Source: an uncultured Paracoccaceae bacterium | Lineage (GTDB): Bacteria > Pseudomonadota > Alphaproteobacteria > Rhodobacterales > Rhodobacteraceae | Assembly: GCA_947498985.1 (NCBI GenBank) | Contig: CANMMF010000013.1 | Coordinates: 1-64,000, forward strand | Reading direction: 5' to 3' | Length of the DNA stretch: 64,000 nucleotides | Part shown: positions 43,661-51,955 of the stretch, piece by piece | Position numbering within the stretch: position 1 is the stretch's first letter | How the letters are laid out: each line of letters starts with the position of its first letter | The notes under the pieces: generated by a model | Database searches by the model: none | Told to the model about the DNA's origin: nothing | The model's input: only the letters and a program-made list of their open reading frames with translations | Made by a program: the position numbers and the translations under genes

Positions 43661-43712
43661 TTTCTTCTCTTTGAAAATACCGCCGGGGGGTCCGGGGGGC
43701 TGGCCCCCCGGC
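43661..43712. repeat. Dispersed GC-rich hairpin repeat, copy D
   Basis: CCGGGGGG-CTGG-CCCCCCGG (43692-43711) is preceded by TTTCTTCTCTTTGAAAATACCGCC. It lies between the coxS stop and the coxL start, within the operon. Confidence 0.6.
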
Positions 43713-43724
43713 TTCTGTCTGAAT

Positions 43725-44210
<486 letters not shown>

Positions 44211-44294
44211 CGCATTCCTCCCTGAACGTCTTTTGTCTCATCGATATCATCGGCGCGGCCGGTCTGGCCCGAAGCGCCCGTTCCGTCTGCCGTC

Positions 44295-44816
44295 TCAGCC
44301 CGAGACGGCGCGTTTGAACCAGCCTTTTTTCTTCTCCCCGTCGCCTTCGGTCTGCGGCGCATCATCGGGATCGGAGGGGCCTTCGACCGCCTCCTGGAAG
44401 TTGGAAAAGAACTGGTCCGCCATTTTCTTGGCAAACCCGTCGATGATCCGGCTGCCAAGCTGTGCCAGCTTGCCGCCGACCTTGGCATCGACGTCGTATT
44501 CCAGCAGCGTGCCGCCATCAGAGGCGCTCAGCTTCACCACCGCGCCGCCCTTGGCAAAGCCCGCAGCCCCGCCCTTGCCTTCGCCGTTCAGCGTCACGGC
44601 GTTGGGCGCGTCCATGTCGGTCAGCGTCACCTGCCCCTTGAAGGTCGCTTTCACCGGGCCGACCTTCTGCACCACCGTCGCCTCGAACCCGTCCGCGGCA
44701 GAGCCCGACATCTCGGTGCAGCCCGGCACACATCGCTTGAGCACCTCGGGATCCAGAATGGCCTGCCAGACCACCTCCTGCGGCGCCTTGATCTGGCGGG
44801 AATCGCTCATGTGCAT
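44295..44816 (-). CDS. coxG: CoxG / SRPBCC-family protein
   Basis: The 173-residue protein has the CoxG START-like fold. Its opening MSDSRQIKAPQEVVW is followed by CVPGCTEMSGS and a FKGQVTLTD segment. The C-terminal 40 residues are charged and variable (EGDGEKKKGWFKRA). CoxG was shown to anchor or recruit the CO dehydrogenase to the membrane and may bind a lipid or quinone. It heads the cox operon here. The start at 44816 has GAGAGGA upstream; a second ATG two codons later is possible. Confidence 0.88.
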   Translation of the reverse strand: MHMSDSRQIKAPQEVVWQAILDPEVLKRCVPGCTEMSGSAADGFEATVVQKVGPVKATFKGQVTLTDMDAPNAVTLNGEGKGGAAGFAKGGAVVKLSASDGGTLLEYDVDAKVGGKLAQLGSRIIDGFAKKMADQFFSNFQEAVEGPSDPDDAPQTEGDGEKKKGWFKRAVSG

Positions 44817-45093
44817 GATGTTGTCCTCTCTTGCGGGCGGGTCGTTGCCGCGCCGTTCTCCCTGCCGGAGGGTCGTTGACCGCCCTGTCGGACCCGGGGC
44901 GCCCGCGCCGGGCGCTGCCGGTCCGGCTCTCCGTCCCGCCCCGGAGATCCCCCCGATTTCCACCGCCATTCAAACGCTTAACTTGCGCTCCGTCTACCCT
45001 TCTGATGAAAAAACCGCGCAAGGATTTTGCTCAAAGAAAAGGCAGCGTGGCCTGTCTGCGCCGGGCATGCGCGGCGCTGGCCGTCGCCGGAGG

Positions 45094-46635
45094 TCAGCGC
45101 CCCTTGAAGAGCCCGCCCAGAATGCCGCGCACCAGACGCCGCCCGGTGGTGCCGGTCAGCTCCTTGACCACCATCTTGGTCATCGCTTCGCCAAAGGACG
45201 CGCCGCGTCGTTGCGGCTTCGAGGTCGAGCGCGTGACGCGGGTGCCCGAATAGCGGCGGCCGGCCTTGTATTCGCGCTCCGCCGCCTCGGCTTCCTCTTC
45301 CAGCCGCTCGGCCTCCTCGGCTTCGCGCGCCGCCTTTTCGGCGCGCGCCTTCAGCATCTCGAAGGCCGATTGGCGATCCAGAAGATCGGCATATTTCGGC
45401 CCGAGATCCGACGCGCCCATGACCCCGCCACGCTCGGCAGGGGTGATCGGGCCCAATTGCGAGGATGGCGGGCGGATCAGCGTGCGCTGCGCGATACCCG
45501 GCACGCCTTTCTTCTGCAGCATCGAGGTCACCGCCTCACCCACCCCGACTTCGCGGATCGCTTGCTCGATGTCGAAATCGGGGTTCTCGCGATAGGTTTC
45601 GGCGGCCAGCCGCAACGCCTTGCGGTCGCGCGCGGTGAAGGCGCGCAGCGCGTGCTGCACGCGGTTGCCAAGCTGGCCCAGGATATCCTCGGGGATGTCG
45701 TCGGGCGACTGGGTGATGAAGAACACGCCCACGCCCTTGGAGCGGATCAGCCGTGCCACCTGCTCGACCTTGTCGACCAGCGCCTTGGGCGCGTCGTCAA
45801 AGAGCAGATGCGCCTCGTCGAAGAAGAAGACAAGCCTGGGCTTGTCGGGATCGCCGACCTCGGGCAGTTCCTCGAAGAGCTCCGACAGAAGCCAGAGCAG
45901 GAAGGTCGCGTAAAGCCGCGGGCTTTGCATGAGCTGGTCGGCCGCGAGGATATTGACCTGCCCGCGCCCGTCCGCAGCGGTGCGCATCAGATCGGCCAGA
46001 TCGAGCGCCGGTTCGCCAAAGAACTTTGCCCCGCCCTGGTTTTCGATCACCAGCAACCGGCGCTGGATCGCGCCGATCGACGCGGTGGAGATATTGCCGT
46101 AGCGCAAGGTCAGATCCTTTCGGTTCTCGCCGATCCAGATCAGCATCGCGCGCAGGTCGTTGAGATCGAGCAGCGGCAGCCCGTCCTCATCGGCCAGCCG
46201 GAACGCGATGTTGAGCACGCCTTCCTGCGCCTCGGAAAGCTCCAGCAGCCGGGCGAGCAGCAGCGGGCCCATTTCGGCCACCGTGGCGCGCACCGGATGC
46301 CCCTGCCGGCCAAAGAGATCCCAGAAGGTCACCGGGAAGTCCGCATAGGTGAAATCGTCGAAACCGATCTTCGCGTTGCGCTCCATGAAGGGCGTGTGCA
46401 GCTTGTGCGTCTCGCGGCCCGCCACGGCGAGGCCGGACAGATCGCCCTTCACATCGGACATGAAGACAGGCACCCCGGCGGCGGAAAACCCTTCTGCAAG
46501 AATTTGCAGCGTGACGGTCTTGCCGGTGCCCGTGGCCCCCGCGATCAGGCCGTGTCGGTTGGCATAGTCAAGCGCCAGATATTGTTTCTCGCCATAGCCG
46601 GGACCGCCCCCACCCACAAAGATTCGATTTTTCAT
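45094..46635 (-). CDS. HerA-like helicase/ATPase (DUF853 family)
   Basis: A 513-residue P-loop ATPase. Walker A is GATGTGKT (33-40), Walker B is [12 protein letters not shown], and the [27 protein letters not shown] segment matches the HerA/FtsK-like family (DUF853, bacterial YjgR). A charged coiled-coil tail, rich in Ala, Glu and Arg, runs from about 425 to 475. The start at 46635 keeps the family N-terminus [10 protein letters not shown]. The cellular role of the YjgR group is not settled. There is no nuclease NurA gene nearby. Confidence 0.88.
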   Translation of the reverse strand: MKNRIFVGGGGPGYGEKQYLALDYANRHGLIAGATGTGKTVTLQILAEGFSAAGVPVFMSDVKGDLSGLAVAGRETHKLHTPFMERNAKIGFDDFTYADFPVTFWDLFGRQGHPVRATVAEMGPLLLARLLELSEAQEGVLNIAFRLADEDGLPLLDLNDLRAMLIWIGENRKDLTLRYGNISTASIGAIQRRLLVIENQGGAKFFGEPALDLADLMRTAADGRGQVNILAADQLMQSPRLYATFLLWLLSELFEELPEVGDPDKPRLVFFFDEAHLLFDDAPKALVDKVEQVARLIRSKGVGVFFITQSPDDIPEDILGQLGNRVQHALRAFTARDRKALRLAAETYRENPDFDIEQAIREVGVGEAVTSMLQKKGVPGIAQRTLIRPPSSQLGPITPAERGGVMGASDLGPKYADLLDRQSAFEMLKARAEKAAREAEEAERLEEEAEAAEREYKAGRRYSGTRVTRSTSKPQRRGASFGEAMTKMVVKELTGTTGRRLVRGILGGLFKGR

Positions 46636-47165
46636 TATCGTTGCGCCTCCGCCGTTCGCGGGCAAACATACATCCTTAACCAATTGATGCCAGAGTGTTT
46701 CCTGTCCAAGACGTCATGTCCTCTCCTGTCTTGGACAACTTCCTCCCTGTCAGACTGGCCGCGCCTCAGGGCGCGGTCCTTTTACGTTTTGGCGGCGCGT
46801 CAATGCTGGGGATAAAGTTTTTCAAAACCCTGTTGACCCGCGGGCACAACTTTCGTAGCGTCCGCAGCAATGACAAAGTCGGCCGGTCCGACAGGGAGAG
46901 AAACTGGAAGGGGCCGTCTGGCCCCTTTCGCTATTGCGGGGGGCAAAACCTCCTGTTCCGGCAGGCAAACCGCCCCGGACGGGGTGTTTTTCCGGCCCGA
47001 TCCGGTCCGATCCGTTCCGGTTGCGGACGGGCATGGGCGAAAGCCTGCCGACCACCACAGAGCCGTGATCCGTGACGGCGCGAAACCGGGGCTTTTGCGC
47101 CCTGACATCGGGCCCCTGCCGTGTTAATCGGTCGCCAGACCAAGACAGGATTTCAGAGGATGTCC
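46636..47165. other. Intergenic region with three hairpins, between herA-like and ialB
   Basis: About 530 bases. It holds the candidate small RNA at 46700-46780. A further hairpin (AAGGGGCC-GTCT-GGCCCCTT, 46908-46927) has no T-run. The rest has no convincing gene. The ialB promoter should lie near the right end. Confidence 0.5.
46700..46782 (+). ncRNA. Candidate small RNA or structured leader
   Basis: TGTCCAAGAC (46703-46712) and GTCTTGGACA (46728-46737) form a perfect 10-bp stem. The 15-base loop, GTCATGTCCTCTCCT, is pyrimidine-rich and anti-Shine-Dalgarno-like. A single-stranded ACTTCCTCCCTG follows, then a second stem CCGCGCC/GGCGCGG (46759-46776) with TCCTTTT after it, which may be a terminator. 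The layout recalls the CU-rich-loop small RNAs (CcsR/cuckoo family) of Rhodobacterales, but the motif is not exact and no strong promoter is seen. Confidence 0.35.
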
Positions 47166-47810
47166 ATGACCAGACCGCTCATTCTTCTCTCTCTCATTGC
47201 CGCTCTCGGGGCCGCTCCGGCCATGGCGCAGGACGACACGGCGGCCGATGATGCCGCGGACACCACCGCCGAGGATGCGGCCCCGGCGAATGACGGCGCC
47301 AATATCGGCGGTCCGCTCGATCTGGGCGAAGACGCCAATGCGCCCGCGCAGCCGAACCAGCCGCAGACCTATATCAAGGAAACCTTCGGCGACTGGGCGC
47401 TGCAATGCCTCGAAGTCGCGGATGCGGATGACGTCTGCCAGATGTACCAGCTGCTCCAGGAATCCAATGGCGCCAATGTCGCCGAGGTCAGCATCTTCAA
47501 GCTGGAGAACGGCGGTCGCGCGGTGGCAGGCGGAACCTTCGTGGTGCCACTCGAAACGCTGCTGACGGCCAAGCTGACCGTGGCCGTGGATGGCGGTCAG
47601 GCGCGCCGGTACGATTATTCCTTCTGCAACCCGGTGGGCTGTTACGCCCGCGTCGGCTTCACGCAGGAAGACATCAACGCGTTCCGCGCCGGAGCGTCGG
47701 CCAAGGTCACGCTGGTGCCCGCGCTGGCGCCGGATCAGAAAGTGTCCGTGGACATGTCGCTTTCAGGCTTCACAGCGGCCTTTGGCGAGGTCTCTTCGCT
47801 GACGCAGTAA
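47166..47810 (+). CDS. Invasion-associated locus B (IalB) family protein
   Basis: The 214-residue periplasmic protein has a signal peptide cleaved after AMA near residue 22, then an acidic, Ala- and Asp-rich linker (about 23-65). The IalB domain follows, with ETFGDWALQCLE, CQMYQLLQ, and CNPVGCYARVGF carrying paired cysteines. IalB proteins are widespread in alphaproteobacteria, and outside Bartonella their role is not known. AGAGGA precedes the ATG at 47166 by five bases; an ATG at 47160 is an alternative. Confidence 0.88.
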   Translation: MTRPLILLSLIAALGAAPAMAQDDTAADDAADTTAEDAAPANDGANIGGPLDLGEDANAPAQPNQPQTYIKETFGDWALQCLEVADADDVCQMYQLLQESNGANVAEVSIFKLENGGRAVAGGTFVVPLETLLTAKLTVAVDGGQARRYDYSFCNPVGCYARVGFTQEDINAFRAGASAKVTLVPALAPDQKVSVDMSLSGFTAAFGEVSSLTQ

Positions 47811-47837
47811 GCATATGCCGCGCCGCGTCTGAACATG

Positions 47838-47870
47838 ACCCCGGTCGCCCCGCGCGTCCGGGGGGTTTTT
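47838..47870 (+). terminator. Terminator after the IalB gene
   Basis: ACCCCGG pairs with CCGGGG(GG)T around a GC-rich loop and is followed by five T. It lies between the ialB stop and the convergent lpxB end. Confidence 0.6.
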
Positions 47871-47905
47871 GTCGGGTTTCCCATCTGTGCGGCGGTCCTG
47901 CCGGC

Positions 47906-49060
47906 TCAGTGCCGCACGGCCGCCCGCGACAGCCCGTCCAGCACCGCGCGGGCCGCGCGCTCTCCGGGGGGCATCCCGCCTTTGCCGAGCCGCTCCATGG
48001 TCAGCGCCATCGCGTCGCGCTGCGCCTCGGGGGCCTTGAGAACCGAGAGCACCGCGTCGGCGATGGCCCCGGGCTCGCAGCGCGGGCCGATGAACTCCGG
48101 CACGGCGCGCGTCTCCGAGACGAGGTTGACCAGCGTGACCGTGTCCACCAGCAGCATCCGCCCGATGATCTGGCGCGAAATCCAGCTCATGTCATAGGCG
48201 ATCACCATCGGCGTGCCCGCCGCCGCCAGTTCCAGCGACACGGTGCCGGACGCGGCAAGCGCCACATCAGCGGCACGGAACGCCGCGCGCTTGCGGCCCG
48301 CCGCATCCGGGTCGCGCGGATCGAGCAGCACCGGCGCGACCTCCCAATCGGCGAGCCCGGCCTCGATCTGCGCCACGACCGGCGCCGCCGCAGGAATCAC
48401 AAAATTCATTTTCGGCTGCGCCTTGTGCAGGCGCCGGACCACCTGCCCGAAAATCGGCAACAGCCGCGCCACCTCCGACCGGCGCGAGCCGGGCAGGATC
48501 AGCGTCATCGGTCCGGGATGCGCATCGCGAAAGGCCAGCATCTCGGCATCGGTGGCCTGCGGGTCGGTCACAACCGGATGTCCGACAAAGTCGCAGGCGA
48601 TGCCCGCGGCCTGCATGTAAGGCGGCTCGAACGGCAGAAGCGCCAGCACCTGATCCACATGCGCGGCCATCTTCTGCGCGCGTTTCGGCCGCCAGGCCCA
48701 GACCGTCGGGGCCACGTAATGCACGATGCGGATGTCGGAGACGGCGCGCACCAGACGGGCCACCCGCAGCGAAAATTCCGGCAGATCGATGGTGATCAGC
48801 ACATCGGGCCGCATTTGCGTGACCGTGTCCGCCGTCTGGCGGATCCGCGCCTTGAGATGGCGGTATTCGCGCAGGATCTCGGCGATGCCCATGATCGAGA
48901 TCTCGTCCATGTCAAAGAGCGTCTGCAGCCCTTCGGCCTGCATCCGCTCGCCGCCGATGCCGTGAAACTCGACATCCGTCACCAGCCCGCGCAACCCCGC
49001 CATGAGCGCTGCGCCCAGCTTGTCGCCGGACGGCTCTCCGGCGGTGATGAACACGCGCAT
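47906..49060 (-). CDS. lpxB: Lipid-A-disaccharide synthase
   Basis: The 384-residue glycosyltransferase (family 19) joins UDP-2,3-diacylglucosamine and lipid X to make the lipid A disaccharide on the inner membrane. It has the N-terminal AGEPSGDKLGA, a GIGGERM segment, YVAPTVWAW, and the C-terminal PGSRRSEV and RAVPEFI motifs. The start codon overlaps the lpxI stop by one base (TGATG), so the two are co-translated. It ends the lipid A operon. Confidence 0.96.
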   Translation of the reverse strand: MRVFITAGEPSGDKLGAALMAGLRGLVTDVEFHGIGGERMQAEGLQTLFDMDEISIMGIAEILREYRHLKARIRQTADTVTQMRPDVLITIDLPEFSLRVARLVRAVSDIRIVHYVAPTVWAWRPKRAQKMAAHVDQVLALLPFEPPYMQAAGIACDFVGHPVVTDPQATDAEMLAFRDAHPGPMTLILPGSRRSEVARLLPIFGQVVRRLHKAQPKMNFVIPAAAPVVAQIEAGLADWEVAPVLLDPRDPDAAGRKRAAFRAADVALAASGTVSLELAAAGTPMVIAYDMSWISRQIIGRMLLVDTVTLVNLVSETRAVPEFIGPRCEPGAIADAVLSVLKAPEAQRDAMALTMERLGKGGMPPGERAARAVLDGLSRAAVRH

Positions 49061-49956
49061 CAGTCCGGCCTCTCGCGCACCCAGAGAAACAGCCCCGCGC
49101 GGTCGAGCGCCGCCACACTCTGCGCGCGGTGCAGGAGCATGACGCCACCGGCCTCGATCACGATGCCCGCAAGCCCGGCGCGGGCCACAGCCGCAACCGT
49201 TCCGGGGCCGATCACCGGCAAATCGGCGCGCCGGTCCTGATCGGGCTTGGGCGCCTTGAAGAGAAAGCCCTGCGCGCTGTCGGCATTCGAAAGCCAATCC
49301 GCCGCCTGCTCCAGAAATGCATCCGCGCTGCCCATCAGCCGCGACAGCGGGTCGGCCAGCGGCGCATCCGGCGTGCCGCGCGGCGGGTCGGCGGTCAGAG
49401 CGCGCAACATCGCGTCGGTGCCCGCCTCATCCTCGGTGGCGATCACCGCGCCGTTGCGGATCACGCAGGCCTGCCCCTGATCCGCCGCGCCCATGCGGGC
49501 CAGAGCGGCATCCCCAAGCGTGGCGTCGCGCGCCACCTGCGCGTCCGGTGCCGCCTCGGTCAGTACGCCTGCGGGCGGCAGCAGGTCGGGTGCCGCATCA
49601 TGCGCGGGCACGATCTCGAACCCCGCTTCGGCAAACAGCGCCAGCACCACGCGCAGGGCGCCGTCATCGCCCAGTGACAGCGCGTCCAGAAACCGTGGCA
49701 CAAGCGGCAGCGTGTCGGCGTCGACGGCGGCGAGGTCGATCTCCGGCCGCCGGATATGCCCGCACAGGCAAACCCGCCGGATGCCGGTGTCTTTCAGCAA
49801 CTTCAGCAGCCGCCCCAACGTCTCGATGCGAAAGGTGATGTCGGGTTTCAGCTGGTCCGGCGCGAAGCCTTCGAGGGCGCAGACCATGGGACGCTCGGGC
49901 AAGGCTCCGGCGACGGCCGCGGGCAGGCCCCCTGCCCCTGTGATCAACGCCAGCAT
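49060..49956 (-). CDS. lpxI: UDP-2,3-diacylglucosamine pyrophosphatase LpxI
   Basis: The 298-residue protein (DUF1009) hydrolyses UDP-2,3-diacylglucosamine to lipid X, the step done by LpxH in gammaproteobacteria. It has the N-terminal ITGAGGLP, CGHIRRPEID, VLTEAAPDAQ and GPGTV near the C-terminus. It is slightly longer than typical (about 280), with extra residues around 200-225. It lies between lpxA (four bases upstream) and lpxB, the usual alphaproteobacterial order. Confidence 0.95.
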   Translation of the reverse strand: MLALITGAGGLPAAVAGALPERPMVCALEGFAPDQLKPDITFRIETLGRLLKLLKDTGIRRVCLCGHIRRPEIDLAAVDADTLPLVPRFLDALSLGDDGALRVVLALFAEAGFEIVPAHDAAPDLLPPAGVLTEAAPDAQVARDATLGDAALARMGAADQGQACVIRNGAVIATEDEAGTDAMLRALTADPPRGTPDAPLADPLSRLMGSADAFLEQAADWLSNADSAQGFLFKAPKPDQDRRADLPVIGPGTVAAVARAGLAGIVIEAGGVMLLHRAQSVAALDRAGLFLWVRERPD

Positions 49957-49960
49957 TTGG

Positions 49961-50749
49961 TCAGCCCGGCGTCAGAAAGGACCGGCCGCTGTCGCCGAGG
50001 ATAAAGGTCACGATCTCGCGCACATAGTCGCTCTGGGTTTCGTCGCCGAGACGGCGGGCACGATCCTGGAACGCGCCCTCACCCTGCGCCAGCATCTGGA
50101 ACGCCGCGCGCAGCGCGGTGATGTCGGACCGCGCGACGCCCTTTCGCTTCAGCCCCACCAGGTTCAGCCCGTGCAATTCGCCGCGCGGGGCCTGCACCAG
50201 ACCGTAGGGGATGACGTCATTGGTCACCATGGTGACCGCGCCGATGATCGCCCCCTTGCCGATGCGCACCCATTGGTGCACGCCCGAAAGCCCGCCGACG
50301 ATCACGTCATCTTCAAGCACGCAATGGCCTGCCAAAGCTGCCGAGTTCACCAGGATCACCCGGTCGCCGACCTGCGCGTCATGGGCCACGTGGCAGCCCG
50401 CCATGAAGAGCCCGTCATCCCCCACGCGGGTCACGCCGCCACCACCCTCGGTGCCGGTGTTCATCGTGACATGCTCACGGATGCGGTTGCGCTTGCCGAT
50501 CACCAGCCGGGTCTTCTCCCCCTTGAATTTCAGATCCTGCGGGATCTCTCCGATCACCGAAAACGGGAACACTTCGGTCTCGTCGCCGATCTCGGTGATG
50601 CCGCCCACCACCACGTGGGATTTGAGCACGACGCCGCGTCCCAGCGTCACATCCGGCCCGATATGGCAGAACGGTCCGATCTGGCAGTCGGGCCCGATTG
50701 TGGCGCCATCCTCGATGATGGCAGAGGGGTGAAGGACCGGATCGCTCAA
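49961..50749 (-). CDS. lpxA: UDP-N-acetylglucosamine acyltransferase
   Basis: A 262-residue left-handed beta-helix acyltransferase, the same length as the E. coli protein, which starts lipid A synthesis. Hexapeptide repeats cover about residues 8-190. The catalytic His lies in [13 protein letters not shown], and the NLVGLKRKG segment leads to the helical C-terminus. The start is a TTG at 50749 overlapping the fabZ stop (TTGA); no ATG or GTG fits the expected N-terminus. The weak start may limit expression and depends on coupling to fabZ. Confidence 0.93.
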   Translation of the reverse strand: MSDPVLHPSAIIEDGATIGPDCQIGPFCHIGPDVTLGRGVVLKSHVVVGGITEIGDETEVFPFSVIGEIPQDLKFKGEKTRLVIGKRNRIREHVTMNTGTEGGGGVTRVGDDGLFMAGCHVAHDAQVGDRVILVNSAALAGHCVLEDDVIVGGLSGVHQWVRIGKGAIIGAVTMVTNDVIPYGLVQAPRGELHGLNLVGLKRKGVARSDITALRAAFQMLAQGEGAFQDRARRLGDETQSDYVREIVTFILGDSGRSFLTPG

Positions 50750-51207
50750 GACGGCAGGTCCATCATCGCGGTGAACTCCGCCTCTGCGGCCATCTCGCCC
50801 TCGACCTCCGCACGGCCTTCGAACTTCCAGACCTTGCCGCCGGGTTTGCCGCGCAAGGTCTTGAGATTCATGACCAATTGGTCGCCGGGGATCACCTTGC
50901 GGCGGAACTTGCATTTGTCGATCGACATGAAATAGATCAGCATCTCCTTGTCGGCGAGATCCATCGATACGCCGACCATCACCGCCGCGGTCTGCGCCAT
51001 CGCCTCGACAATGGTGACACCCGGCATGATCGGCGTGCCGGGGAAATGGCCCTGGAAATGCGGCTCGTTCATGGTGACGTTCTTGATGCCCCTGGCCGAC
51101 GATGTGCCGTCGATCTGCTCGACCCGGTCGACCAGCAGAAACGGGTAGCGATGCGGCAGGATGCGCTGGATCAACTGGATATCCGCGCGGTTCGGCGTGT
51201 CACTCAT
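50746..51207 (-). CDS. fabZ: 3-hydroxyacyl-ACP dehydratase FabZ
   Basis: The 153-residue hotdog dehydratase of fatty acid synthesis has [13 protein letters not shown], the catalytic His54 in HFQGHFPG and Glu68 in VEAMAQ. It removes water from 3-hydroxyacyl-ACP, competing with LpxA for the 3-hydroxy substrate. The start at 51207 keeps the standard length. It follows the OmpH gene after 105 bases; lpxD, which sits at this place in enterobacteria, is absent. Confidence 0.96.
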   Translation of the reverse strand: MSDTPNRADIQLIQRILPHRYPFLLVDRVEQIDGTSSARGIKNVTMNEPHFQGHFPGTPIMPGVTIVEAMAQTAAVMVGVSMDLADKEMLIYFMSIDKCKFRRKVIPGDQLVMNLKTLRGKPGGKVWKFEGRAEVEGEMAAEAEFTAMMDLPS

Positions 51208-51312
51208 CTCGGGTCCGTCCCTGCTTTTGTCGTGGTCCCTGTCCCTAGCAATCGGCGGCTTCGGGGGCAAGCGCCGGGGCGTGAGCGACGTTTCGGTTCT
51301 GACACGCAGCGG

Positions 51313-51951
51313 TCAGGGATCCTGCGGCGCGGGAACGATCTCGGGCAGGTCGGGGGTGTCGGGCGCTGGGGGCTCCGGCGCGCGGGGTGCGGTCTGCAAC
51401 CCGGCACCGTCACCCACCGCCTCGTTCACCCGCTCGATCACCAGCGCGGTGACGTCGATGGCATCGGCGCTCACAAAAACCGTGCGCCGCTCCAGGATCA
51501 CCAGAGCGCCGGTTTCGATCATCAGCCGTTGCAGCACAGGCTGCACGACACCCAGAAACTGCCGCCGCGCCTCGTCGCTGCGCTGGCCGAGCGCGCGCGC
51601 CTTGGCGTCCTGCTCCCGCCGGAGCTGCTGCACCTTTTCGTCGAACTCTTGGGCGAGCGTGCGGAAATCATCCGGCGCCATGCCGTCGCGCTGCAGGGTC
51701 AACTCCTGCTCCTCGCGGGTCAATTCGGCCTCGATCCGGCGATTTTCCTGTGCGATCTCCGCGCCCGCGGCCTCAAGCTCGGTCGCGACGCGCAGGCCAA
51801 AATCGCTTTCGGAGAACACCCGCTCGAAGTCGATGACCAGCATCTGGCTCTGCACGACGCCTTCCAGCAGCCGCCCACCGGTTTGTGCCGATGTGACAGC
51901 CGGGATCAGCCCCGCGCCCAGAACAACAGCCTGCAAGAGGCGGCGGATCAT
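51313..51951 (-). CDS. OmpH/Skp-family periplasmic chaperone
   Basis: The 212-residue product has a signal peptide (cleavage after TSA near residue 22). The OmpH core has VIDFERVFSESDFG, then two long amphipathic helices (about 55-135) forming the coiled-coil arms. A Pro-rich tail of about 25 residues ends the protein. Skp holds unfolded outer-membrane proteins on the way to BamA. It starts four bases after bamA, consistent with shared function. Confidence 0.9.
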   Translation of the reverse strand: MIRRLLQAVVLGAGLIPAVTSAQTGGRLLEGVVQSQMLVIDFERVFSESDFGLRVATELEAAGAEIAQENRRIEAELTREEQELTLQRDGMAPDDFRTLAQEFDEKVQQLRREQDAKARALGQRSDEARRQFLGVVQPVLQRLMIETGALVILERRTVFVSADAIDVTALVIERVNEAVGDGAGLQTAPRAPEPPAPDTPDLPEIVPAPQDP

Positions 51952-51955
51952 CGGC

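Noticed and set aside
40864-43674. 936-codon open frame opposite coxM and coxL
   Set aside because: The minus strand encodes complete CoxM and CoxL with all cofactor motifs; the plus frame has no recognisable domain.
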